Counted from the stretch's first letter, positions 11,958 to 23,647 are shown. The stretch is 64,000 nucleotides of DNA from Floccularia luteovirens (GCA_009739215.1 VSJF01000002.1:1984001-2048000); one strand, 5' to 3'. Notes: generated by a model from the letters alone, not told the origin. Numbers and translations are program-made.

Positions 11958-12412
11958 CTATCGGTGAGAAGTCAGATACACGTGAGTTAGGTAGCCAACT
12001 GGTACTCACCCTAACCGGGCCAGGCCAGCTTTCACTGAATACACCTTTTTGAGAATTACACTGAACCCTCATAGCAGCAGCAAGCTACTCCCGAGTTTGA
12101 CAGCCGGAGAATAGAAGAGTTCCATGAACAGAGATGTTGCACAACAAGCGACGCGACGTAGCTAGTGAGTAAATGGGTGAAATAGAACAACACTGAGATA
12201 TGTAGAATTAAATCATAAAAATTATGTAATCTGCAATATTCATAATTTGAACCGTGTACCGCATCTAATATTCCCAGGGAAGCTGATAACATGGCAACAT
12301 CTGGTACAAATTTTTTAGGCCTGCACTACCTTCTTAAGTAGAAAAGAAACAACAGTGAGAGAGTTCTTGCGTCATTGCGAACCTGAACATGGCATTGATC
12401 AGCCTGATTGGA
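11958..12412. other. Intergenic, 5' side of the P450 pseudogene
   Basis: About 450 bp lie between the recognisable P450 exons and the left inverted repeat of the transposable element. A possible degraded 5' exon of the P450 (ESWPGPVR on the minus strand, about 12005-12070) is the only coding-like trace. The remainder is AT-rich with nothing recognisable. The target-site duplication copy (12403-12412) forms its right edge. Confidence 0.4.
12403..12412. repeat. Target-site duplication, left copy
   Basis: CCTGATTGGA directly abuts the left inverted repeat. The matching right copy, CCTGATGGA at 14120-14128, differs by one missing T. A duplication of 9-10 bp is typical of Mutator-like elements rather than hAT (8 bp) or Tc1/mariner (TA). 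Confidence 0.7.
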
Positions 12413-12649
12413 CAGGCTCCTAAAACCAGCATCCCTCGTTCGCTCGATGGAGGTGCATCTTATGGTCATCACGTGAATAATAACCAAACATGATTAAATA
12501 TAAATATGTACAACGCCAACTTTGACCTCCAACTCGCGACAGAGGGGCTGGCACATTTCCATATCGGTCAGGGTCGCTCCCTCGACCGAGGTCCTGAGAA
12601 TCCCGATCTGACTCTTAATTTGTGATTTGTAAGCATTAAGATGTCCTCT
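12413..12649 (+). repeat. Left terminal inverted repeat (237 bp)
   Basis: The reverse complement matches 13883-14119 over the full 237 bp. The few differences I find are near the inner end, around 12629-12641. The repeat carries an E-box-like CACGTG in its middle. Confidence 0.88.
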
Positions 12650-13444
12650 ACCGTGACTGCCATATATGGAGGTCCTCAACCAGAGTGACAATTAAATATA
12701 GAAATCTGAATGTGGCTAATGTATGTCAATACAAGAGTTGGAATGAGGATATAGGGACTATATCCCTGCCCAAAATCATATGTGCTACTATGCTACTCCC
12801 TCTGCAGAACTTGAGTTTTTACAGATCATTCACAGCCGAAAATTATCTATTATCAGCTTTCATAATTGCTGAAATAACAAGGCGCGTGCAAGTCCAAACG
12901 CACCCTGTATTCATCAGATTTACCACTAAATTTCATACACTTTCTTTTACACTATTCCTTTTATTAACACCTGCATTAACTATCATATCTTCCCTTTTTT
13001 ATGTCTGTCTTTAATCGGTACTAGATTCACTTGTTTTCCCTTTTTACACTACTTCGAAAAGGTACAAAAACCACTATTCGCTCCCTAAAATATTTAAACA
13101 ACCATAATATTTTCTGAACACCTCAGTCATTTGACCACGCAAGCGCTGAGGTGAGGATGTTCCCTTCATTTCCTACAATATCTATACTAATAATAGAGTA
13201 GTTAGTGTGTCTTTATTTTAGTTTGGTACAGAAACTCTACAATAATCAGCCTACTACACAAAGCAAAAAGTACCGGACACTTATTAGCATGGGGTCCTCA
13301 AGAACGGACCAAAACTATACTTGACGCATTACATTAAGTGATTGTCATGGGTAACCCGCGGATACAGGTACAGGTTTGGTAAAATCCCTAGGTACAGCGG
13401 TATTTTTGACATATCTCATGTTATATTGCACGGAAACGAACGCT

Positions 13445-13490
13445 CAATGACGCGATCAATTCCTCGTACTATAGCGCTTTAAAACGAGCC
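13445..13490 (+). repeat. Diverged internal direct repeat, copy 1
   Basis: This 46-bp segment starts CAATGACGCGATC and ends AAAACGAGCC. It aligns with 13619-13664 (CAATAGCGCAATC ... AAAACAAGCC) with roughly a dozen mismatches and compensating single-base shifts. Both copies lie inside the transposable element. Confidence 0.5.
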
Positions 13491-13618
13491 AAAGAGGAAC
13501 CAAAATGGCCAAGAAACGGTTGAGATATAATGAAAACAAAAGTGTGACATATTGTCATACTTATGTTTTCATCATATCCCAACGACAAAGCATGTTTTTT
13601 TACACGCGAATGGATACA

Positions 13619-13664
13619 CAATAGCGCAATCGGTTCCTTGTAGCTATACACTTCAAAACAAGCC
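13619..13664 (+). repeat. Diverged internal direct repeat, copy 2
   Basis: Second copy of the 46-bp internal repeat, 174 bp from the first. It has the same orientation and is imperfect. Confidence 0.5.
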
Positions 13665-13882
13665 CGAGAATGACCATGAACATGCTCCAGACTTCTAATG
13701 AGAGGTTGAATTACTATCACACCCGTTATAGCCAACTACAAGGGATACATGACAATCAACTCACATCATAGCCATCCTTGACTGACATATAAAGCTGCAT
13801 CCAAAACGACTCATTTTTTACAACAAAAAAAATAACTGTATTTCGTGACTACTTTGTTATGATTTGTGACCACCTGTGACCC

Positions 13883-14119
13883 AGAGGACACCTTAATGCT
13901 AAAAAATCACAAATTAAGAGTCAGATCGGGATTCTCAGGACCTCGGTCGAGGGAGCGACCCTGACCGATATGGAAATGTGCCAGCCCCTCTGTCGCGAGT
14001 TGGAGGTCAAAGTTGGCGTTGTACATATTTATATTTAATCATGTTTGGTTATTATTCACGTGATGACCATAAGATGCACCTCCATCGAGCGAACGAGGGA
14101 TGCTGGTTTTAGGAGCCTG
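13883..14119 (-). repeat. Right terminal inverted repeat (237 bp)
   Basis: Inverted copy of 12413-12649, ending GGAGCCTG at the outer border. The two copies have equal length and differ at only a few inner positions. Confidence 0.88.
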
Positions 14120-14128
14120 CCTGATGGA
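14120..14128. repeat. Target-site duplication, right copy
   Basis: CCTGATGGA directly abuts the right inverted repeat and pairs with CCTGATTGGA at 12403-12412 (one T missing). Confidence 0.7.
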
Positions 14129-14193
14129 TAGATATTTCCATAAACAGGTTGAAAATCATCCACTCATCGCCACAAACAATCGCACTGGCTTCC

Positions 14194-15718
14194 ATCTCAT
14201 TCATAGTCGTACATGGGGGCGCGGGCTCACATAGCACCTCCCGCGAAAAGGATAACAAGAACGCGTTACGAGCGTGAGCGGTATACGTTGAAGCAAAGTG
14301 CCATTTCCGTGACGTTTCATTGGCATTGATCATAGTGCTTGTACGCGGGCACTTGCTCATCAAAATCCTCGAGATATGGTCACGGAAGCAATTACCGTCA
14401 TGGAAGATGATCCAAATCTCAATGCAGGTTCGGTAGCGTTCATAAACTATTTAAGTAATTTGGTCTGATTAAAGACAAAGGGTATGGTTCCAATTTGACA
14501 CTGACTGGTACTGTCGAATGCGATGCCGCGATTATGACAGGACGTTCGCATGATTTTGGAAGCGTTGGCGCTGTTGCTGGTAGCATCTAAAATATGTATA
14601 CAAGTTGGCGTGAATTGATTTTGCTTTCTATGGTCAGGAGTAAAAAATCCGATACGCCTAGCAAGGTCGGTTCTCGAGCATTCCCGAAAGCCAGACATAC
14701 TCGGACGCATTCCTCCTATGTACGTATATGTGCTCCCAATACAACAATGTGTGAATCTGTAACCAGAAACTGATCTGAATGAACTAGGACTCTGGTCTCA
14801 CACGGTGCGCGTGAGTTTGCCATTACTGAAGCAAATACAATACAGCTGGTACCAGAAATGTCCCTGGTAACACCGCGATCACAAGAACAATGGAAAACTT
14901 GGATAGACCGTATGGAAACTGGCCCTGTTGAGAACAGTGTGGGCATGGGTGACGTTGATATTATACAAGACACAGTTGGTGCCGTAGCATGGCATTCAGA
15001 TGAAGCGGTTGCTGCTGGTGTATCAAGGTACAATGTCGATGCCTATATGCGTCTTCATAAGACTAATTTTTGGAAGCGGAGGTTTGCTACTGAAGTATCC
15101 CGGCAGAGTTGGCGAGGTACAATCACAGTCCTTTGTGCTCGCACCCGCACCCAATGCTAAATTCGGATGAAACAGGCCGCTGTTTTTGGGGCCGGATGTT
15201 GGGCGCACGAAAATGTTGCAGGGAAACAAACCATGGGTTGTAGTATTTCTGGTAATTCTGCTTAACGCCGAGAATGATGAATCAGGTCAATGATAAATGC
15301 CAGGGGCAGGTGAATACATCGTGAGGGCCATGCTTGCACGAACGATAGGCAAAGCATTCGAGGCTGCCTGGATGTACAACAAAGAACCTGATCCTCACGA
15401 AATATTGCATAATTCACTAACTCATGATTTTAACGGTAAGAATATTGTAACGCTAGTTTTGCAATACCTAAATATCCTTACAGGAATGTGCCACTCTCGA
15501 GGAGAGCGAAACCATTCCGCGGGCGTGTTATTGCTCACTACAAGAACAGACGATAGTGGCCACGTCTTCGGTTGGTGACTCATATTTTTACGGGTCGACC
15601 AACTCAAAGTACGGTATAGCACGACTTTGGTGTGCATTCACTGCCCCGAGCATGGCAATCGCCTACGCATCCAGTGAAAACCCCAGGCCCAAGGTCATTT
15701 GCACCTGTTTCATCTGAA
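14194..15718 (+). pseudogene. TASP1: Taspase 1-like threonine aspartase (start codon missing)
   Basis: Taspases are Ntn-fold, self-cleaving threonine proteases of the asparaginase_2 family. Spliced exons give FIVVHGGAGSHS, MEDDPNLNAGYGSNLTL, VECDAAIM, GSVGAVAGVKNPIRLAR, LVSHGAREFA, the nucleophile site QDTVGAVAW (Thr codon 14972-14974), SSGGLLLKYPGRVGE, GAGCWA, HSAGVLLLTT and RLWCAFTAPSMAIAYAS, ending at 15718. Splicing is consistent throughout with about seven short introns and no internal stop. However, the frame of FIVVHGGAG has no ATG back to the TGA at 14122-14124. Where a start Met would be expected (before SFIVVHGGAG) there is ATC at 14194-14196. It may be a recently silenced gene or use an unseen upstream exon. 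The transposon ends 74 bp upstream of this codon. Confidence 0.75.
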
Positions 15719-15879
15719 GTACATATCACGGATGTTGATATCTACAGGCAATCATTCTTCGTAGGATAAAGACTACTGCTGCTCTATCGGATGAAGAGAT
15801 ATTCATCACAGCGATATCAATATAAGCGGCGGAAGTGATATCGAGCAGTATATTGGTACTTATAAAATTTCATACCGAA

Positions 15880-17238
15880 TTAATGTTTCGACCCGTTTGT
15901 TGCAGGAGTTTTTGATGGGCTCCCACCTATTAAGCTGCTTTGTGCTGGACTCGGAGCGGATGGAGTGCGATTTTGGGAAGCAGGAGCTGATCGCATGGTA
16001 TTCGAAGCGTTTGGTGGCGGCAGTGGCGGGCGGGCAGCATTCAATCGCTGCAACGTTTTTATTGGGAACTTAGTTTTGCATGTAGAGCAGACGGGCACTG
16101 GCTGACAAAATACTAAAACTTCGTCATGAGTAGAGGGGCAGATGAAGGCGTAGGAGACGGACTTGACAGACAAACGGAACAGACAAAACCAATGTCCACT
16201 ATGTTCTTGTGACAAAAGCAAGCAGCCCGGAAGTCGATTTTCTCCTGGGTCGGCACAGTTACAAATTTGACGTATGGATGGAGGGGAGAGAAATGACATC
16301 TTGGAAAATCAGTATATACATTATTTCAGAGAAGGGTGGGCGTACTATTAGATACTGTAGAAGTGCATCACGACGCTCAAGCGATATATAAGACCCTCCT
16401 GTGAGATGGGCGGCTTGTTGGAGGAAGACAGCGTCTTGGCCGTATAGTTGGCAAACGTCAATAGTCACTTTCTGGGTGGGGCGTCAATCAAATTGTACGG
16501 ATTTCTCAGTCCTATAACGTAGAAACGTACCAGCTTTTGCGCTGAGAATATTGAGTTCATTATAGGAATATATGATGTCGATAGATCGGGAGATACTGAA
16601 AGGATAAGTATTCGTGGCTCAGGGATGTACTTTTGGTCGTTAACGCTGGTGGCGCCGGTGACACGGTTCACATCTGCTCAAAATTGCTGTGAGAGTTAAC
16701 ATTATGCAGAATGGAAGACATACAGCAGAGCGCCTTTGTGAGTGCTCCCACCAATGCACAAGGTTCTAAAGCCACATTTTCATTCCGTGGTAGCATATTA
16801 TGGAAGTACATTTAGACTGACCTTCTTCATCTGGTTCACCCAATGCATCTAGTTCTTCCATAGCGCGATTGATTACAGTAGAATTTACCAACTTGAATGG
16901 CGGATATGAATTGGCATCAATCACTGGGGTATCTTTCGGAGGGTCTGCAGAAGAATAAAGCAATATGCTGTGCAAACCAAGAATCAGAACTTCGGTAGCA
17001 CTTGACGTTACTCATGCGAAATTGATGTCAACCTCTTGCCGGGAAACGCTCCAAAGACTGCTAACGTATTTTCATGCTTTGACGCACTGTGCGAATTGAG
17101 AAAGGCAAGGAGTTGTGAGAGAAAAGAGCTAAGTGACAAGGGATATGTATTTGTGGGCGGGCCGAGTGCGGAGAGGTGCCACTGTGTTGGGGAAAAATCT
17201 ACTACGACTGAGAGATGAGATGCTCGAGATTCATTCAT
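15880..17238 (-). CDS. TFB4: TFIIH core subunit Tfb4/p34
   Basis: Tfb4 (GTF2H3) pairs with Ssl1 in the TFIIH core that acts in transcription initiation and nucleotide excision repair. The start exon reads [17 protein letters not shown] and then [20 protein letters not shown], the vWA-like N-terminus of the family. Later exons give [47 protein letters not shown] and FLSPPSIRQ. The C-terminal zinc-binding region is [19 protein letters not shown] plus [16 protein letters not shown] across an intron (gtccgt...tttag, near 16110-16160). A Ser/Pro/Asn-rich tail ends at 15880. At least six introns are present. It is convergent with the taspase gene (161 bp apart). Confidence 0.92.
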
Positions 17239-17522
17239 GTGATGTCTTTAACTGAGTATCAGCAATGACAGGCTTGGAGGAACCAAGGACTTTGAAGACC
17301 ACAAAGTACAAAACCAGCCACGTGATCAATTCATTACTATTCTACAACCAGAAAAGTACCGAACATGTTGAATGAATGGAGTTTGGCCGTTTTGAACAGT
17401 AATTGACATGCCATTCAACTAAAGTTACAGGCTACATACTTGGGTGCTGTTGCCGCAGCTCACAAGTCATCGAATGAGGTTATCCCGCGGACGATCGATA
17501 GTAACGATTGGGGGAAGAGAAA

Positions 17523-18351
17523 CTAGCGAATAGCATTCATGGCATCACAGATACCGCGAGGTCCCGTGTTGGGAGCAGTGTAGGCAACGCAAGCAACGAG
17601 GGCCAGAAAGATGTGGTGTATTCTGATGGGGTTGTTGGGGCCTTGTGATTTGGATCAAAAGGGGTGCTTCTAGATGTGTGACCCTCTGAGGCCCCCGGTG
17701 TGTCCAACGATGAGACTATACATACGTGACCTAGCCAACCTGGGATGTGGGGGATCGTGTGATATAGCGGCAAGCGTGAGGGTGATGGAAGAGTGCCAAG
17801 GAACTCCACTCGTGGACAACAAATAGAAAAGTAGATAGACAACGGCGGTGATGATGAGGAAAGAGGTAGATCGCGATGAAGACCAAACATAAGTACAACA
17901 AGGACAATTAACAGACAAGAACAAAGAAAAAGAGACAAGAGCAAGACATCCGCGGTCACCGTCGTCACAAGCTGATTCCATGAGCAATGGCGGCACTTGC
18001 GGCTTGCGCACATGGCCTAGCTCACAAACCAGTAAAGTGGCTATGTATATGTTTTTAAATTACTGTAATAACTATATTGTCCATGGTGCGATACACCGTG
18101 ATGGATCCTTTGTTGATTCGTATAGCTGATGCCGATAAGCAGAGGTGCCAGTCCACTTGATACTGAGAAGCTGTGGCTTTTGCTGGCCATGCGTTCCAGC
18201 TGTTCAGGGTGAATTTTGTTAGATCGGACAGTCCGTCACGAGCGCCGGTGACGAAGGCCCTTCCGGCGTTGGCCGTGTCGATGGGTGTACCGACGCTGCC
18301 GTGTGAATTCTCTCCGTTGGCGATGGCTGGCGCCCAGGTCCCCCTCAACAT
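17523..18351 (-). CDS. Unrecognised small protein gene, head to head with CHD1
   Basis: The two ends look coding. The first exon (from 18351) reads MLRGTWAPAIANGENSHG and continues through GARDGLSDLTKFTLNSW to a likely donor near 18165. It is GC-richer than its surroundings. A second candidate exon (about 17945-18000) reads QAASAAIAHGIS. The last exon (about 17523-17643) reads PIRIHHIFLALVACVAYTA and ends GICDAMNAIR, a hydrophobic segment with a short tail. The middle (about 17650-17940) has long open frames in two phases with hydrophobic runs (FLIITAVVYLLFYLL), and I cannot settle the splicing there. I do not recognise the protein. A small membrane or organelle protein is possible. Its start is 57 bp from the CHD1 start, so the two share a bidirectional promoter if the model is right. 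Confidence 0.45.
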
Positions 18352-18407
18352 CTCTTTCTTCCCTCCCCACCATCACATCTCACGTCGTCCCCCTCCCCTT
18401 CCCCTCA

Positions 18408-21400
18408 ATGTCCTCATCTCCTCCTTCACGTGCTCTCAACCTCAACTATGACAGCGACGACGATATGCAGGTCGACTCCGACATCGATGCCAGCAAGGAA
18501 CCTGATGTCGATGCTGACGGTGAATTCGTCGAGGATGATTCTCCTACCTCCCCACAGCAAACTGTGTCTCTGCACGTCCCCCAAGTACCCGTATCGCATA
18601 CTGAGGACTCAGTAAGTAGTCCCTTTTGTGACAACACTACCACTACTACATTGTCATTCTAATACTGGGTTGACTACTCAAGGATGTTGAGTCTGTATGT
18701 TCTTCTTTAATCTTTCATCTTTTATACATATTGACACAGTGCAGGGATACGAAGATCATGCAGACGATGATGAAGATAACGACGATAACGAGGAGGATGA
18801 TGGTACATATGCAGACGAAGAGTATGTAAAGAAGAAACCTGCGAAAAAGAAGAAACGCACCTCTTCATCCACAATCACGCGGCCTAAAGGTAACAAAATT
18901 TTTGTTGTGTTTTTTCTTGTCGACCGATCTTTGGCTTTGTAGCACCAGTCCGACATGCATCCACCTCAGATTCTGACTCAGATTATGGCACCAATGCTCA
19001 CAAGAAGAAAAAGAAAGCCCGTGCCTCAGCCGACGAGATTCGCGTTTCAAGCAGGGGGGTCAAAGTTCCGAACTACGTTGATGATGTACAAGACTTTGAG
19101 AAGTTTGAAGAAGAAGAAGGACATCAAGGATACTATGTCGATCCCAACATCCAGTATCAAGAGGAAGATGAAATTGAGGCTGTACTGAGTCATAGCAGAG
19201 ACGAAGGTCGCGAGGATGATCCAGAGGATCTGTGGTTCGAGAACGTGGTATGTGGCAATGGTTAATATAGACTTACGCCCTACTAACCTGCGGCACAGCG
19301 ATTCCACATTAAATGGAAGAACTTTTCTCATCTTCACAATACTGATGAGACATACGAATTTCTGAAGCGTTTCAAAGGCTTGAAGAGAGTTGACAACTAC
19401 ATCAAAGCATACAAGATTTATCAGTCGAGACTTGCAGCACCCGGTTTGTCACGGGAGGATTACGAAGCGCTTCTTCTTGACAAGGAACGTGAAAAGGAAG
19501 AGCTTGAGAATTTCAGAAAAGTGGAACGCGTTATTTCGCTTCGGGAACGGAATGATGGTGACATCGAATACTTCTGCAAGTGGAATGGTCTCAACTACGA
19601 ACATTGCACCTGGGAACTGCAAAAAGATGTGAATCCTATAGCGATGGCAGAAATCAATGCATATAGGGAAAGGGAGGCAGAAGGTAAATTCCCGTACAAA
19701 AGCATATCGTACAGCAAAAATGGCCGGCCGACGTTCCATAAGATCATCAAAGATCCTGACTATATCTCGGCGACTGGCGGCGAGCTGAAAGATTTCCAGC
19801 TGACCGGACTAAACTGGCTAGCGTACCTATGGAGCAAAGGCGAGAACGGTATCTTGGCTGATGAAATGGGCCTCGGCAAGGTACTAAATATGCTATGCCA
19901 CACGAGTTGTCCTTTGTTGATGCGTTGGCTCTCTAGACTGTCCAAACTGTTGCATTCCTGTCATACCTGTTTCATGAGATGGGCCAATATGGACCTTTCC
20001 TAGTGATTGTTCCTTTGTCTACTATCACTGCCTGGCAAACCCAATTCGCTGCATGGGCACCAGATATGAATGTGATTACCTACATTGGAACTGCACCAGC
20101 ACGCGAAGTTATCAGAACTTACGAATTCGGACCATCTAACAAGAAACTAAAAATGAACGTACTATTAACCACATACGAGTTGACATTGCGGGACGCAAAA
20201 GAGCTTGGTGAAATCAAGTGGCAAGCCCTCGCTGTTGATGAGGTTTGTAGATCTTAGTTTGTACATTTGTACGATTGAACGTCCGTTCTTTAGGCACATC
20301 GATTGAAAAACTCAGAGAGTCAGTTATATGAAGCCCTTCGATCGTTCTCAGCTGCGTCGAAGCTCCTTATCACTGGTACACCTTTGCAAAACAACGTGAA
20401 AGGTGTGTGGTGTGTTACTTGCAAGGGTCTCATTTGCTCATATTTATTGCTCCATTAGAGCTTTTGTCATTGATGCACTTCCTCATGCCCGAAAAGTGTA
20501 GGTATACCATTTATTGCAGTGCCAGATGTGTTAACCACCTACCCACTCCTCAGTCGCTCTTACGAATGAATTTGACTTGACGGATGTGGACCACGAAGAA
20601 AAGATCAAGGAACTTCACGAACAGTTGGAATCCTTGATGCTTAGGCGCCTCAAGAAAGATGTACTCACATCTCTTCCCACAAAAAGTGAACGTATCCTCC
20701 GTGTCGAAATGAGTGCTCTCCAAACCCACTTCTACAAGAATATCTTGACAAAGGTACAATCACACTTCTCATGCTATCATTCTACGCAACTTACATTTAA
20801 ATGAAGAACTTCGCCGGTTTAGTAAAAAGTGCTAATGGCAATAATAACATAAGTCTGCTCAACATTGGTAGGCATTCTCATCGTATCTTCTTCCAGTTCT
20901 CATAATTATAACCCAGCTATGGAACTGAAGAAAGCTGCAAATCACCCTTATCTTTTCGATGGGGCTGAGGTCCGCACTGACAACAATGAGGAGACACTAA
21001 AAGGCCTTGTCATGAACAGTGGAAAGATGGTTTTGCTTGACAAACTTCTGGCCCGTTTGCGACAGGATGGGCACAGAGTGCTCATCTTCAGTCAGATGGT
21101 TCGTATGTTGGATATCCTCAGTGATTACATGTCCCTCAGGGGCTACCTTCATCAACGCCTGGATGGGATGGTAGCATCCGATGCCCGCAAGAAGTCAATA
21201 GCCCATTTCAACATGGTTGGATCCCCCGATTTCGCATTCTTGCTATCTACAAGAGCAGGTGGTCTTGGCATCAATTTGGAGACGGCTGACACAGTCATTA
21301 TCTTTGATGTGAGATCTGTTATAGAGCCATTTATCCATCAATCCTGATATAGTTTACGTATAGAGCGATTGGAATCCGCAAAACGATCTCCAGGCGATGG

Positions 21401-23647
21401 CCCGTGCTCACCGAATCGGGCAGAAGTCACATGTCAGTGTATATCGGTTTGTGAGCAAAGATACTATGGAAGAAGACGTACTTGAACGTGCTAAGAAAAA
21501 GATGGTACTTGAATATGCTAGTACGTCATTGTCATTCCAGACTCTTCAAATTTATAATGTGTTGGCAAACAGTTATCAACCAGATGGATACATCACAAGC
21601 CCACCTAAGCTCTAAAGCTGGTTCGCAGACTAAGGACCCTCATAAGCCTGACAATTTGAGTAAAGATGAACTTACCGCGGTGCTGAAGTATGGTGCCCAA
21701 AAGATGTTAGTCATACTTTACTTTGTCCTTTCCAAACTCAATAATCTTGTACAAAAGGTTCGACAAGGATGACTCACAGCAGAGCAAAAAGCTTGATGAA
21801 ATGGACCTCGACGATATCCTCAACCGCGCTGAGGACCATGAGACTTTGGCTCAGTCGGGCGAAGGTGGAGCTTCTCTTGGTGGAGAGAGTTTCTTGGCAC
21901 AATTCGCAGCAGTTAGTGATGTCAAGAATGACATGAACTGGGAGGATATTATACCCCTCGAAGAGCGTCAGAAATTTGAGGCAGAAGATGATCAACGTCG
22001 CGCGGAGGAACTTGCAGCACAGGAATCTCGTGACAGGAAACGGAACCATGCACCAGTATCTTATGAGGGGATGGATGTCGACCAACCGGCGCCAGCTACT
22101 GCCCCTAAAAAGCCCAAAGCACCAGGACCCACAAGGAAGACGGCGAGTCAAAAGGCAATGGAACTCAAAGAGCGGGATGTACGTGTGTTGATAAGGAGTT
22201 TACAACGTTGGGGTGACATAAGGCAGAGATATGAAGTCATCGTTAGTATCAATTTTCTTTACTGTGTTGACCTTGGCTTATCGTGTTGTAGGTCAACGAG
22301 TCGAAGTTGCAAGATAAGAACAAGGGCATGCTGCTTGATGTTGCAGACGAGATTATAGATATCTGTGCGCAAGCTGTAAAAAACTGTGAAGATCAAAAGC
22401 GCGCAAGAATCGCTGCCGGTGAAACCCTGACGAATGCGCAGAAAACCAAAGCAGTGCTGGTAACTTGTCGTGGGGTAGGCAATATCAATGCTGAGACAGT
22501 TCTATCCCGTAATCGCGACCTTCGTATATTGTACAACATTCTTTCAGAGCTAGACGATCCCTATAAGTGGTCCATCCCTATTGAAAACATTCGCCCAACT
22601 CTCAACTGGTCTGGTCGTTGGGGACCTCAGGACGACTCGATGCTACTTGTTGGTGCTTTTATATACGGCTTCGGTAATTGGGAAGCAATGGCGAAGGATC
22701 CAAAACTTGGCCTTGACGGGAAGTTCTTCCTAGAGGAGGGCAAGAAAGGCGAAGACTCTGCCAGTCGACCCATCCCCAATGCAATCCACCTAGTTCGTCG
22801 CGGAGACTTTTTGCTGAGCATCCTGCGCGAGCACGACGAAAAGTTACGGTCATATGAGAGTTCCTTGAGGAACAAGGGCCAGCTGAAGGTTTCGGCTTCG
22901 CCTCCACCAACAACTATGGCCTCTACCTCTTCTCACAGTAGCATGAAACGTCGTGCAGAAAGTGAGGCGATGGCATCGATAGATGAGGGGACATCTCGAA
23001 AACGGAAACGTAGACCAACACCGACTTTCACTGATTCAGAGTCTTCGGACGAATGGTACGTATCAACGTAGAACGTCGTACTTATATTCTAACGTTGTTT
23101 AAAATAGCCCGTCTATGGATGAAGCTGCTACTAAAGAAGAGTTGCGTCCTGTTAAGAAGCAACTTGTACGTGATATAAAAAACACAATCTTCGGAAATCT
23201 GTTTAACTTGTAATCTAGAAACAACTCAAGCTTTCTGGGGAAGACATGCCTCGTGATGACAAAGTTGCCATTCTTAAAGATTCTCTTGCTGCCATAGGTC
23301 GCCGCATAGAAGTTGTTCTCACTACTAAACAAGCCGCGGGGGAGGATCGAGAAAGATGGCGGCGACACTTGTGGACGTACGTTCATTTTCCTGTTGAATA
23401 TTCTATTGGCTAAAGATTGTACTTTTAACTTTATCACAGTTTCGTAACTTTATTCTGGCCTAAGAAAGTTAAAGCGTCGAAGTTAGAAGAGATTCACGCG
23501 AAGATGGTTATGAAAGAAGCTGCTCCAAGAGCTCAAGCGGACAATAACTCACTGAAGAAACCACGAGTTTCTGGAAGCGTGAAAGCAAATGGTAGTTCTG
23601 CCCCTAATTCTACTTCTGTAAGGACAAATGGAAAACCATATCGATAA
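18408..23647 (+). CDS. CHD1: Chromodomain-helicase-DNA-binding protein Chd1
   Basis: Chd1 is a monomeric ATP-dependent nucleosome spacing remodeller. Domains in order: an acidic N-terminus ([19 protein letters not shown]); double chromodomains ([30 protein letters not shown]); the Snf2 ATPase with motif [11 protein letters not shown] at about 19850, a DEAH box VDEAHRLKNS across the intron near 20240-20295, GTPLQNN, and the helicase C lobe with [15 protein letters not shown] and ARAHRIGQ; then a SANT/SLIDE-like region ([25 protein letters not shown]); and the CHD1 helical C-terminal domain ([17 protein letters not shown]). The stop is at 23645-23647. About fifteen short introns are present. 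The start is the first ATG of the acidic exon, 57 bp from the divergent neighbour. No lesion was noticed. Confidence 0.94.

Larger units (their letters stand above)
12413..14119. mobile_element. Non-autonomous Mutator-like (MULE-type) DNA transposon, 1707 bp
   Basis: The element is bounded by 237-bp terminal inverted repeats (12413-12649 and 13883-14119) beginning CAGGCTCC, and is flanked by a 9-10 bp target-site duplication. Long TIRs with this duplication length point to the Mutator/MULE group. The 1.2-kb interior (12650-13882) is AT-rich. Its longest frames (110 codons at 12685-13014 on +, 88 at 13469-13735 on -) show no transposase motif that I recognise. It also contains two diverged 46-bp direct repeats (13445-13490, 13619-13664). 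I infer a non-autonomous element mobilised in trans. By eye the outer 200 or so bp of the TIRs look identical, which suggests recent insertion. It sits just upstream of the taspase gene. Confidence 0.8.

Noticed and set aside
12494..12691. 65-codon frame in the left inverted repeat, also present in the right one
   Set aside because: The two copies exist because the TIR is duplicated; there is no start context or motif, and it is unlikely to be a protein.
12685..13014. 110-codon frame in the transposon interior as a possible transposase
   Set aside because: Too short; no DDE or zinc-finger motif; hydrophobic, AT-driven composition.
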